This document shows positions 34,981 through 43,640 of a stretch of DNA of 64,000 bases, piece after piece. The DNA is from Bacteroidota bacterium. GTDB taxonomy: Bacteria; Bacteroidota; Bacteroidia; Cytophagales; Cyclobacteriaceae. Positions within the stretch are counted from its first letter, which is position 1. Every line of letters begins with the position of its first letter. The position numbers and the translations under genes were made by a program. The DNA lies in the NCBI GenBank assembly GCA_016866235.1, contig VGMW01000001.1:799731-863730 (forward strand). The letters run 5' to 3'. The notes below the pieces were generated by a model, which was not told where the DNA came from, made no database searches, and worked only from the letters and a program-made list of their open reading frames with translations.

Positions 34981-35664
34981 CCCCCTGAGCTTGTTTATGC
35001 CGAGCGATTACTCTGTGAAGAATTCAAAGGCCCCTGAGCTTGTCGAAGGGGCCGTGTTGTAGCCGAGGTACCGAAGGTGTCGAAGGGGCCGAGGTCTGGT
35101 GACCGGCCTTCGACTTCGCTCAGGCCTCCTTTAAAGCCAATAGACCCCTGAGCCGACACCTGAGCCTGCCGAAGGTGTCGAAGGGGCCGAGGTCTGGTGC
35201 CCGGCCTTCGACCACCTCGGCTGCGCTCGGTGACTAAGCTCAGGCCTCCTTTAAAGCCAATAGCCCCCTGAGCCGACACCTGAGCCTGCCGAAGGTGTCG
35301 AAGGGGCCGTGTTGTAGCCGAGGTACCGAAGGTGTCGAAGTGGCCGAGGTCTGGTGACCGGCCTTCGACCACCTCGGCTGCGCTCGGTGACTAAGCTCAG
35401 GCCTCCTTTAAAGCCAATAGCCCCCTGAGCCGACACCTGAGCCTGCCGAAGGTGTCGAAGGTGCCGTAGTGTAGCCGAGGCATCGAAGGTGCCGAAGGTG
35501 TCGAAGGGGTCGAGGTCTGGTGACCGGCCTTCGGCTTCGCTCAGGCCTCCTTTAAAGCCAATAGACCCCTGAGCCGACACCTGAGCCTGCCGAAGGTGTC
35601 GAAGGAGCCGAGGTCTGGTGACCGAGCGAAGCCGAGGTCTGGTGACCGAGCGAAGCCGAGGTCA
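34981..35664. repeat. CCTGAGC/TCGAAGG palindromic repeat field 2, nested units
   Basis: About 680 bp of composite repeats. The anchor aggcctcctttaaagccaat recurs at 35122, 35242, 35399 and 35543, giving units of 120, 157 and 144 bp. Each unit contains CCTGAGCCGACACCTGAGCC, then GAAGGTGTCGAAGG-type arms, then the inverted arm (GGCCTTCGAC...GCTCAGG), so each can fold back on itself. The right end decays into two copies of gaggtctggtgaccgagcga. The ORFs called here on the minus strand are repeat translations, not genes. Confidence 0.95.
34982..35006 (+). repeat. 25-bp direct repeat, right copy
   Basis: Identical to 33569-33593 and in the same orientation, downstream of the MbfA-like gene. It also marks the start of repeat field 2. 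Confidence 0.9.
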
Positions 35665-36145
35665 CACCCCATTCCCCATCCGGCCCATCCGCGGTTTCCC
35701 TGACCATCATTTAGCTCAAGTAAAGGTTTAACATGTCATTTCTCCATTTTTTCCCATTTATGAACTTTTTGAAAAAATATTGGGAATTGGATTGGAAAGG
35801 AATAGGAGGTAGCCTTTATCTCAATTATAATTCAAGCATAAATGCTGATATTGATACCAAATGGGGGAGTTCAAGGGGTGGATAATTCTAATGGTAGCTA
35901 ACCACGGTTAGGTTGAAATTGGTTTTTTTGATCCATCGGCATTTTATAACGGTTTCATTCTGGGAAATATTGTTCAGGCTTGGAAAAAAAATATTGACAT
36001 GCATATGTGTAGTCTCATATGGCGTCATAATTTTACTCAGGGCTTGGTCTGACCAGCGACAAAAAGTTGTTCAGGCCACCACTAAAAAACGACCACTACG
36101 ACTAAAAATTTTACATTAAAAAAGATGATTATGAAAAACGTCTAA
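35665..36145. other. AT-rich stretch between repeat field 2 and the secreted-protein fragment
   Basis: No convincing gene. It is visibly more AT-rich than the rest of the window. The 68-aa ORF at 35913-36119 has no start signal and no recognisable domain, so I do not call it. At 36131 there is ATGAAAAACGTCTAA, a start codon followed four codons later by a stop in the same frame as the secreted fragment downstream. Confidence 0.5.
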
Positions 36146-36481
36146 TTGTCCTCTGCCGATCAGCGACAACAAACGACCTGGATGCGGCGAGTAGCCGTGG
36201 TTTGGGTGATGCTTTTGAGCAGCTTTGGGGTGTTTGCACAGCCTCAACTCAATTTAACAGGGAATACTCCTGTTCTTACAGAATGCAATCCGACAGCAAA
36301 AACAATTGAGGATGCGTTCGGAACAGTAACAGTTTCAGGTGACAATTGCCCATCTAATAGTCAAACTGCATTTGCTGGCAACATTAAAAGTGAAGGTCCA
36401 AGCTGTGATAAATCTGGCAATCCACAAGGTGGAGGAAGTAGCTTTTTCAGGTACTTTTCAGCCACAACAGCATCCACTCAA
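36146..36481 (+). pseudogene. 5' fragment of a secreted-protein gene
   Basis: The frame from 36146 (TTG; first ATG 36182) encodes a signal peptide (MRRVAVVWVMLLSSFGVFAQ) and then about 80 residues of low-complexity, Thr/Ser/Gly-rich sequence (PQLNLTGNTPVLTECN, GNPQGGGSSFFRYFS) of the kind that begins large T9SS adhesins. After about codon 112 the sequence switches into oxidoreductase sequence read in another frame and the ORF dies at 36559. The rest of the gene is missing. Its own start is odd: an upstream in-frame ATG is stopped after four codons by TAA at 36143-36145. It is either a deletion remnant or an assembly join. Confidence 0.7.
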
Positions 36482-37661
36482 AATATCAGGTGTCGAATTG
36501 GCCGCCGTCTGCGACCTATACCAGGGCCGTCTGGTCAATGCAAAAGAGGAATTTGGTGAGAGCCTGTTCACGACAATCAATTACAAAGATCTCCTCGATA
36601 GAAAAGACATCGACGCGGTATTGATCTGCACCACCGATGTATGGCATGCACGCATTGCGATGGATGCTCTGGCCAAAGGAAAACATGTGTACTGTGAAAA
36701 GCCAATGGTCTATAAAATCGATGAGGGTTATCCGGTCATGGACGCAGCGAAAAAATCCGGTAAAGTGTTTCAGGTCGGTAGTCAACGGGTAAGCAGCATC
36801 GGATACCTGAAAGCAAAGGAATTGCTGGCAGCAGGCGAAATTGGAAAACTCAATATGGTCAACGCAGTGTACGACCGACAAAGTTCCATCGGCGCCTGGG
36901 AATACACGATCCCCAAAGACGCAAATGCCCTAACGACCAACTGGGATAAATTCATCGAAGCCACCGAAAAGATGGCCTATGATTCAAAAAAGTTCTTCTG
37001 GTGGCGAGCCTTTAAAGAGGTGGGTACAGGAGTCGCAGGTGATCTGTTCATCCACCTGCTTAGTGGTTCACACCTGATCACCGGATCCAAAGGTCCGGAA
37101 AGTATTTACAGCACCGGACAACTTAGCTACTGGAAAGATGGTCGCAACCTACCCGATGTAATGTCCGGCGTGCTCCATTATCCGGATGCTCCCGAACACC
37201 CTGGTTTTTTAATGACCCTTCAGGTGAATTTCATCAGCGGCACCGGTGGACAAGAGATTATCAGACTCGTAGGTTCAGAAGGTGTAATGGAAGTAAAAGG
37301 AAATAGCCTGACCATAAAGCACAGTCTGATGCCCGAAGCACCTGGCTTTGGGGGATACGATTCATTGTTCACATTTTCAAAAAGCATGCAGGAAGAGATG
37401 CAAAAAGAATACAATGCCAGGTGGACCCCCGAACAACAAAAGCGGAAAATAAAAGAAGACGTCATCTTTAAAGCACCTGCCGACTACAGCGACCACCTCG
37501 ATCACTTTACCAATTTCTTTGATGCCGTACGAACCGGTAAGCCTGTGGTGGAAGATGCTGAATTTGGTTTCAGAGCCGCGGCACCTGCGTTGGCCTGCAA
37601 CGAGAGCTATCTTAATAAGAAGATCATTCAGTGGGATCCCGTCAACATGCGGCTGAAATAA
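36480..37661 (+). pseudogene. Gfo/Idh/MocA oxidoreductase lacking its NAD-binding N-terminus
   Basis: From ISGVELAAVCDLYQGRL onward this is a typical Gfo/Idh/MocA dehydrogenase: VLICTTDVWHARIAMDAL, GKHVYCEKPMVYKIDEG, FQVGSQRVSS and VAGDLFIHLLS in the substrate domain. The expected first 60-70 residues (Tat signal and Rossmann GxGxxG loop) are absent. The track start at 36339 merely reads the other gene fragment out of frame. Without the dinucleotide loop the protein should be inactive. Compare the intact paralogue at 47620-48969, whose VALIGCGWYGK loop precedes the equivalent position. Confidence 0.8.
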
Positions 37662-37716
37662 TTTTTAAAATCATCTCCTAAAAAATCATTTCGCCTTTTT
37701 AGCGGCTTCGGTTCGC

Positions 37717-37724
37717 TATTTTTG
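37717..37724 (+). promoter_or_regulatory. Candidate -7 element directly before the NeuD-like gene
   Basis: TATTTTTG matches TAnnTTTG exactly and ends 4 bp before the ATG at 37729, the same tight spacing as at gldA. A leaderless or near-leaderless transcript is implied if the site is active. Confidence 0.4.
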
Positions 37725-37728
37725 AGCC

Positions 37729-38367
37729 ATGGAAAATCCTGTAATAATTTTTGGCACCGGTCCCATTGGTCGTTCTGCCCGCGACATCTTTGAAGCCAAT
37801 GGAAACATGGTTTATGGCTATCTGGACGATCGTTCTGATCTCCATGGTACACAAATCGATGAAATCACCGTCCTGGGAAATACAGACGATGACGGTTTCC
37901 TGAAATTGATAGGTAAAAAATGTGAGGCCTTTGTGGCCGCTGATGATCTCCGTCTTAGGAAATCATTGGTGAAGATGCTCAATGATGTAAGACATGTCCA
38001 GCCGGTAAACGCAGTTCATCAACGGGCAGGTCTTTCGCCTTTGGCCATCATCGGACATGGTAATTATTTTGCTGCCCGCACTGAAGTTGGTCCCGGAGCA
38101 AGCATTGGTAATCATGGTTTATTTCATACCGGTTCGCAGGTCGGAGCTGAATGTGTGGTTGGCCACTATGTTCAGATCGGCGCTGGTGCTGTGATTAATC
38201 CAGGTGTGATCATCGAAGATGATGTTTTCATTGGGTCAGGTGCCATAGTGGTTTCAGGTGTTAAGCTTGGTAAGGGCGCCCGGATCGGTGCTGGTTCAGT
38301 GGTTATTGCACCCGTTGCTGCGGGTGAAACTGTTTTCGGAAATCCCGCTAAACCCGTTAAGTCCTGA
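37729..38367 (+). CDS. NeuD-like sugar O-acyltransferase (left-handed beta-helix)
   Basis: 212 aa. The N-terminal part is a PglD/NeuD-type nucleotide-sugar-binding domain (VIIFGTGPIGRSARDIF); residues about 100-205 are hexapeptide repeats (VGPGASIGNHG, VIEDDVFIGSGAIVVSG, ARIGAGSVVIAP) ending in the usual FGNPAKPVK. These enzymes transfer acetyl groups to amino sugars or sialic acids. No sialic acid or polysaccharide cluster is nearby, so the acceptor is open. The next gene starts 2 bp after its stop, showing an operon. Confidence 0.88.
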   Translation: MENPVIIFGTGPIGRSARDIFEANGNMVYGYLDDRSDLHGTQIDEITVLGNTDDDGFLKLIGKKCEAFVAADDLRLRKSLVKMLNDVRHVQPVNAVHQRAGLSPLAIIGHGNYFAARTEVGPGASIGNHGLFHTGSQVGAECVVGHYVQIGAGAVINPGVIIEDDVFIGSGAIVVSGVKLGKGARIGAGSVVIAPVAAGETVFGNPAKPVKS

Positions 38368-38369
38368 AG

Positions 38370-39224
38370 GTGAAATTCTCTGCGACAGATTTGATCATCA
38401 ATCGAGATGGATCCATTTACCATCTCCACCTTAAACCGGAAATGGTAACCGACAAAATTATTCTGGTCGGTGATCCAGGCCGGGTTGGTCGGGTTAGTCG
38501 TCACTTCGACTCCATCGAGTATAAAATCACCAACCGCGAATTCGTTACGCACACAGGCTACTATCATAAAAAGCGAATTAGTGTTATCAGTACCGGGATT
38601 GGCACCGATACGGTGGAGCTGGTGCTCACTGAACTTGATGCCCTCTTCAATATTGATTTGAAAACAAGAAAAGCACGCACTAAATCCAAGAAGTTGACAT
38701 TAATCCGGGTTGGCACCTCGGGATCACTGCAGGACGATGTAGCTCCGGGCTCTTTTTTGGTTTCGCAACTGGCCATCGGAATGGACAATCTGATGAGTTT
38801 TTACCATCATCCCACCACACTTGGTCAACGTCAGTTTTGCGATTCACTTCGGATATATACCGGACTTCCATTCACGCCATATGCAGCAGCCGGTTCCAGT
38901 CGTTTGCTGAAAAACTATAAGCCCTATATGATGGAAGGGGTGACCGTTACCGCTCCAGGTTTCTATGGCCCCCAGGGAAGGCTTACCCGCAAGGGCAATC
39001 GTTTCCCCGGATTCCTGAATCGGCTTTCTTCCTTCCGTTTCAATGATCAGCGCTTGACCAATTTTGAAATGGAAACTTCCGGACTCTATGCGCTCGCACG
39101 CATCATGGGTCACGACGCCATCAGCCTGAATGCCATCCTTGCCAGCAGGATGGGGGAAAAGTTTGCCACCAACCCGACCAAGATCATCGACGAATTGATC
39201 CAGGTCGCTCTGGATCGGATTTGA
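38370..39224 (+). CDS. Nucleoside phosphorylase (uridine/purine type)
   Basis: 284 aa from a GTG start. The PNP/UDP family motifs are present: ILVGDPGRVGRVSRHF, VISTGIGTDTVELVLTEL, IRVGTSGSLQDDVAPGSF and the ribose-binding FEMETSGLYALARIMGH. It splits nucleosides into base and ribose-1-phosphate for salvage. The region between the phosphate and ribose sites is longer than in E. coli uridine phosphorylase (253 aa), so base preference is not assigned. Second gene of the 37.7-41.1 kb operon. Confidence 0.9.
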   Translation: MKFSATDLIINRDGSIYHLHLKPEMVTDKIILVGDPGRVGRVSRHFDSIEYKITNREFVTHTGYYHKKRISVISTGIGTDTVELVLTELDALFNIDLKTRKARTKSKKLTLIRVGTSGSLQDDVAPGSFLVSQLAIGMDNLMSFYHHPTTLGQRQFCDSLRIYTGLPFTPYAAAGSSRLLKNYKPYMMEGVTVTAPGFYGPQGRLTRKGNRFPGFLNRLSSFRFNDQRLTNFEMETSGLYALARIMGHDAISLNAILASRMGEKFATNPTKIIDELIQVALDRI

Positions 39225-39254
39225 GGCGGAGTCTTTTTCATTATTTTGCGGGAA

Positions 39255-40499
39255 ATGACTGAACCCGAAATCTTCTCACTGCCCAACGGTATTCGGGTAG
39301 CCTATAAAAGAGTGACATCTTCGAAAATCGTTCATTGCGGCATCATGTTTAACATCGGCAGCCGCGATGAGAACCGAACCAATCAGGGGATTGCTCATTT
39401 TTGGGAACACATGGCCTTTAAGGGTACTCGTAAGAGAAACGCCTTTCAAATACTCAACCGTCTTGAAACCGTGGGAGGGGAGTTGAATGCATTCACGGAC
39501 AAGGAAAAAATCATGTTCTATGCCTCGGTCCGCAGTGAACACGCAGAACGTGCTGCTGAATTGCTATCCGATATTGCCTTTCATTCCATTTTTCCGGAAA
39601 ACCACATCAAGCGTGAACGAAGGGTTATTCAGGAGGAGATGGCCATGTATTACGATGATCCGGACGGTGCACTCCAGGACGAGTTTGATCAGCTGATATT
39701 CCACCGCCACCCGATGGGGATGAATATCCTGGGAACTGAAAAGACCATTTCTGCCTTTAGCCGGACCGACTTTAAAACATTCATCCTAAAAAATTTTGAT
39801 ACACGTGAGGTAGTATTTTCAATAACCGGTGATCTGACCATGAGCCAGGTTCAGACGATTGCCAAAAAATCTCTAGAGCCAGTGAAGCGACAGATCTCAC
39901 GACGCAAGCGTACCGTCTTTGAAGACTATACGCCTAAAAAAGTCACCATCAGGAGACCGGTAAAGCAGGCCCGCTGTGCATTGGGACGGCCATCTTTTTC
40001 CATACGCGACGATCGACGTGTGCTGCTGTATTTCCTCAACAATATTCTTGGTGGACCAGGGATGAATTCCAGGCTTAATTTGTCGCTACGCGAAAAGCAT
40101 GGTTATGTTTATTCCGTTGGCTCCCAGTACATTCCCTTCTCCGATACAGGTTTGTTTGTGATTTCGTTTGGAACAGAGCCGGGTCAGATCAAAAAGACCA
40201 TAGCGTTGGCCAAAGACGAGTTGAGAAGGTTGGTCGACAGACCTCTTAGTCAACGACAGCTGAGTATTTCCCGCGAACAATTTTTCGGTCAGTTGGCAAT
40301 GGCGGAAGAAAACCACATTGGCTTTATGATGATGATGGCGCGCAACGTTCTGGATTCCGGTGTTGTGATGTCGTTTGACCATATCCTGGAGAGAATCCGG
40401 GCTGTTACTCCAAAAGAATTACAGGTTGTGGCCTCTGAGTCCTTTGGACTCTCAACACTTAGCACGCTTATTATGGAACCCGATCCCTTGGTGGCATGA
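39255..40499 (+). CDS. M16 family zinc peptidase
   Basis: The track starts at TTG 39246; ATG 39255 (MTEPEIFSLPNGIRVAYKR) fits the family. 414 aa. The inverted zinc motif HxxEH is HFWEHMAFKGT, and the third ligand glutamate is in VIQEEMAMYYDDP. The C-terminal half has the R/Y pair segment (GPGMNSRLNLSLREKHGYVY), so the chain carries both half-sites and probably works as a homodimer on peptides, like bacterial processing-peptidase relatives. No signal peptide is seen. The next gene overlaps its stop by 4 bp. Confidence 0.93.
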   Translation: MTEPEIFSLPNGIRVAYKRVTSSKIVHCGIMFNIGSRDENRTNQGIAHFWEHMAFKGTRKRNAFQILNRLETVGGELNAFTDKEKIMFYASVRSEHAERAAELLSDIAFHSIFPENHIKRERRVIQEEMAMYYDDPDGALQDEFDQLIFHRHPMGMNILGTEKTISAFSRTDFKTFILKNFDTREVVFSITGDLTMSQVQTIAKKSLEPVKRQISRRKRTVFEDYTPKKVTIRRPVKQARCALGRPSFSIRDDRRVLLYFLNNILGGPGMNSRLNLSLREKHGYVYSVGSQYIPFSDTGLFVISFGTEPGQIKKTIALAKDELRRLVDRPLSQRQLSISREQFFGQLAMAEENHIGFMMMMARNVLDSGVVMSFDHILERIRAVTPKELQVVASESFGLSTLSTLIMEPDPLVA

Positions 40500-41140
40500 T
40501 CGATTCTGATTTTAGTGGTTTACTTGGATATGCGGAGCGGCACACTTCACCAGAGTCAGTTTGGCTTAAGGAAATTCGTGAAGAAACTGAACGTGAGGTT
40601 CGGTCGCCACACATGTTGTCGGGTCATCTTCAGGGGCGATTGCTTGCCTTGTTAAGTAATTTAATTCAGCCTGAATTCATTCTTGAAATCGGCACCTATA
40701 CGGGCTATAGTGCATTATGTCTGGCAGAAGGTGTTAGACAAAAGGTCGTTACCATTGAACAAGACGCAACGCTTGAGGAACGAATTCGAAAAAATTTAAG
40801 CAGATCTCCATTATTAAATAAAGTAGATCTCAAAATTGGTTCAGCGCGTAATGTCATCCCTGAACTCAATCAGACATTTGGGCTGGTGTTTATTGATGCA
40901 GACAAAAAGGCCTATGCCGATTATTACGACATGATCTTTCCGAAGGTATTGTCAGGTGGATTGATTCTGGTGGACAATGTCCTGTGGAAGGGAAAGGTGA
41001 TGGATGAGGTTCAGGATGCTCGTACAGCCTCTATTGTTGCGTTCAATAAAAAGATTCTTAACGATTCCCGCGTCGAGCCGCTTTTGCTCCCCCTTCGTGA
41101 TGGTTTGTTGATCATCCGAAAAAAGCCTGAAAACCAGTAG
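40496..41140 (+). CDS. Class I O-methyltransferase (CCoAOMT family)
   Basis: 214 aa. Motifs of the cation-dependent O-methyltransferase family are clear: ILEIGTYTGYSALCLAEG (SAM site), GLVFIDADKKAYADYYDM (metal-binding aspartate) and LILVDNVLWKGKVMD. Related bacterial enzymes methylate catechols, phenolics or lipids. It is the last gene of the operon, overlapping the M16 peptidase by 4 bp (ATGA). Confidence 0.9.
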   Translation: MIDSDFSGLLGYAERHTSPESVWLKEIREETEREVRSPHMLSGHLQGRLLALLSNLIQPEFILEIGTYTGYSALCLAEGVRQKVVTIEQDATLEERIRKNLSRSPLLNKVDLKIGSARNVIPELNQTFGLVFIDADKKAYADYYDMIFPKVLSGGLILVDNVLWKGKVMDEVQDARTASIVAFNKKILNDSRVEPLLLPLRDGLLIIRKKPENQ

Positions 41141-41234
41141 GTTGTCAGGAGGTTAGATTTTCACTGTTATTAGTCATTTCAGTCGTTGCGCCATTGGTGA
41201 AATAATCCTACTTTGAGCATCGAAAAATTTTACC

Positions 41235-42980
41235 ATGGCTGATTTCCAGATCAAAAAAAATCCAAAAAAGTACGACGTCTGTATCATAGGCTCAGGTGCG
41301 GGCGGAGGGATGGCAGCATACATGATGGCGCAGGCAGGCATCAAAACTGTTCTGCTCGAAGCCGGACCTATGTATGATCCAAAGAAAAATGTAACCCAGA
41401 TGAAATGGCCGTGGGAATCGCCTCGTCGAGGTGCCAGTACGGCCCACCGTAACTTCGGTGACTTTGATGCTGCTTACGGCGGATGGTCGCTCGAAGGTGA
41501 GCCCTATACCCATAAGGATGGCACCAAATTCGACTGGTTCCGTTCCAGAATGTTGGGTGGCCGAACCAACCACTGGGGAAGAATTTCACTGCGATTTGGC
41601 CCAAAGGATTTTAAACGAAAGAGCATCGATGGTATGGGCGACGATTGGCCGATTGGCTATGAGGATGTAGCGCCCTACTATGATCGTGTTGATAAATTGA
41701 TCGGTGTATTCGGTTCAAAGGAAAATCTGCCAAACGATCCAGACAGTATTTTTCTACCCCCGCCAAAACCACGTTTGCATGAACTTATTATTAAGGATGC
41801 AGCAACTTCGATTGGAATACCGGTAATTCCGTCACGATTGTCCATCCTCACGAAGGCTTTACCAGACAACAAAGATCGTGGTGCTTGTTTTTATTGCGCA
41901 CAATGCAATCGGGGTTGTCAGGTTTACGGCGATTTTTCATCGTCTTCTGTTCTGGTTAATCCTGCCATCAACAGTACCCATGTCGATGTCATTGCCAATG
42001 CAATGGTACGGGAGGTTTTGACCAACGATGAAGGCTTGGCCACCGGAGTTTCTTATGTCGACAAAACTGATATGCAGGAATATACGGTTCAGGCACGTGT
42101 GGTCATACTTGCGGCGAGCGCCTGTGAGTCGGCCAGGTTGCTGATGAACTCTAAGTCAGCCCGCCATCCAAATGGTATTTCCAATTCAAGCAACATCGTT
42201 GGAAAATATCTACACGACAGTACCGGTGCAGCCATGGGCGGTATTTTGCCGAAGCTGATCGGACGTAAGCGGTACAATGAAGATGGGGTAGGTGGAATGC
42301 ACGTTTATACACCTTGGTGGTTGGACAATAAAAACTTGGATTTCAAAAGAGGTTACCACATCGAATATTGGGGTGGTATGGGTATGCCTGGTTATGGATT
42401 TGGTTTTGGTATGCAGGGCCTCAACGGAAAATATCCGGGCCGAGATGGCAAAATGAAACCCGCTGGTGGATATGGCGCTTTGCTGAAGGACGATTACCGT
42501 TATTTCTATGGAGCAACTTTCGGAATGTCTGGAAGGGGAGAGGCCATAGCAAGGGAAGACAACTACTGTGAGATCGATCCGAAGGTGGTGGACAAGTTTG
42601 GTATTCCTGTGCTTCGATTCCATTACAAATGGAGCGAAGAAGAGGTGAAGCAAGCGCGACACATGAAGCAGACCTTCGCCGAGATCATTGACAAAATGGG
42701 TGGCGTGGTAACGTGGGGAAATGATGGAGCGGAAAAGGATTACGGACTTGAAGCTCCCGGTCGGATCATCCATGAGGTTGGTACCACACGGATGGGTGAT
42801 GACCCCAAGCGTTCGGTGGTTAATCGATACAACCAGGCGCACGAGTGTAAAAACCTTTTTGTGGTCGATGGTGGACCTTTTGTTTCACAGGCTGATAAGA
42901 ATCCAACCTGGACCATTCTTGCGCTCTCTATGCGTGCAAGCGAATACATCATTGAGGAAATGAAAAAACAAAACATCTGA
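41235..42980 (+). CDS. GMC-family FAD oxidoreductase (sugar/gluconate dehydrogenase large subunit)
   Basis: 581 aa. The FAD Rossmann loop is VCIIGSGAGGGMAAYMMA; the GMC signature RMLGGRTNHWGRISLRF follows, and the C-terminus has HEVGTTRMGDDP and NLFVVDGGPFVSQADKNPTWT. CAQCNRGCQ in the middle is the cysteine-rich segment common in this branch. With the adjacent small subunit it should form a membrane-associated dehydrogenase oxidising sugars or polyols. It starts without a signal peptide; export may occur with the Tat-signalled partner, as in gluconate dehydrogenases. A TACTTTG element lies about 20 bp upstream of the ATG. Confidence 0.92.
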   Translation: MADFQIKKNPKKYDVCIIGSGAGGGMAAYMMAQAGIKTVLLEAGPMYDPKKNVTQMKWPWESPRRGASTAHRNFGDFDAAYGGWSLEGEPYTHKDGTKFDWFRSRMLGGRTNHWGRISLRFGPKDFKRKSIDGMGDDWPIGYEDVAPYYDRVDKLIGVFGSKENLPNDPDSIFLPPPKPRLHELIIKDAATSIGIPVIPSRLSILTKALPDNKDRGACFYCAQCNRGCQVYGDFSSSSVLVNPAINSTHVDVIANAMVREVLTNDEGLATGVSYVDKTDMQEYTVQARVVILAASACESARLLMNSKSARHPNGISNSSNIVGKYLHDSTGAAMGGILPKLIGRKRYNEDGVGGMHVYTPWWLDNKNLDFKRGYHIEYWGGMGMPGYGFGFGMQGLNGKYPGRDGKMKPAGGYGALLKDDYRYFYGATFGMSGRGEAIAREDNYCEIDPKVVDKFGIPVLRFHYKWSEEEVKQARHMKQTFAEIIDKMGGVVTWGNDGAEKDYGLEAPGRIIHEVGTTRMGDDPKRSVVNRYNQAHECKNLFVVDGGPFVSQADKNPTWTILALSMRASEYIIEEMKKQNI

Positions 42981-42985
42981 TCGAT

Positions 42986-43633
42986 ATGGATCGCAGAAAA
43001 TATCTTAAATCATTTACCGTAGGTGCCATCGGAACCGGTGCACTGCTACAGTCCTGTGCTCCAGGTGAAAAAACCAGTCAGGTTGCACCGTTGAATCATG
43101 ATCGTACGCCCGAGGAAAAGGCGCACTATGAAAAGCTCATGTCAGAGAAATTTTTCACCGAACATGAGATGAAAACCATCACGGTGTTATCGGATTACAT
43201 CATTCCAAAGGATGAAACCTCCGGAAGCGCCTCAGAAGCCGGTGTGCCTGATTTTATCGAATTCATTGTCAAAGACATGCCTCATCATCAGGTTCCTATG
43301 CGTGGCGGATTGAAGTGGCTCGATTTACGTTGTAACAAGGAATTTGGAAAACCATTTGTTGAAGGGTCTGGGGAACAACAGACCGCGATGTTGGATCAGA
43401 TTGCTTATCCCGATCAGGCCAAGCCAGGTGTTGAACAGGGTGTTGCCTTTTTCAACCTGATGCGCGACCTGACCGCCTGTGGATTCTTTTCAAGCAAAAT
43501 GGGAATCAAGGATCTTGGCTATATGGGCAATACACCCAATCAATGGGATGGTGTGCCGGATGAGGTCTTGAAACAATACGGACTTAGCTATGACCAGCGA
43601 ACGCTGGACATCAGCGTGAAGTTTGATTCCTGA
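42986..43633 (+). CDS. Gluconate 2-dehydrogenase subunit 3-like protein (Tat lipoprotein)
   Basis: 215 aa, starting 5 bp after the GMC gene. The N-terminus is a Tat-like signal (MDRRKYLKSFTVGAIGTGAL) with a lipobox (LLQSCAPG), so the complex can be exported folded and anchored. The mature part has the family pattern EMKTITVLSDYIIPKDETSGSASEAGVPDFI. It is the small subunit that chaperones or attaches the FAD subunit. No cytochrome c subunit gene follows, so electrons must go to a partner encoded elsewhere. Confidence 0.92.
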   Translation: MDRRKYLKSFTVGAIGTGALLQSCAPGEKTSQVAPLNHDRTPEEKAHYEKLMSEKFFTEHEMKTITVLSDYIIPKDETSGSASEAGVPDFIEFIVKDMPHHQVPMRGGLKWLDLRCNKEFGKPFVEGSGEQQTAMLDQIAYPDQAKPGVEQGVAFFNLMRDLTACGFFSSKMGIKDLGYMGNTPNQWDGVPDEVLKQYGLSYDQRTLDISVKFDS

Positions 43634-43640
43634 GCAGGCA

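Noticed and set aside
34995-35580. Two overlapping minus-strand ORFs (125 and 109 aa) with GSIGFKGGLSE-type repeats
   Set aside because: They are translations of the palindromic repeat field; the apparent protein repeats follow the DNA repeats and have no start signal or domain.
33545-35664. Composite transposon carrying the iron transporter
   Set aside because: No transposase gene or terminal inverted repeats with target duplication are visible; only the repeat fields and 25-bp direct repeats are, so I report those alone.
35913-36119. 68-aa plus-strand ORF in the AT-rich stretch
   Set aside because: No family resemblance and no start context; AT-rich DNA gives such ORFs by chance.
42210-42842. 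210-aa minus-strand ORF
   Set aside because: It is the antisense shadow of the GMC oxidoreductase, whose motifs run throughout this region.
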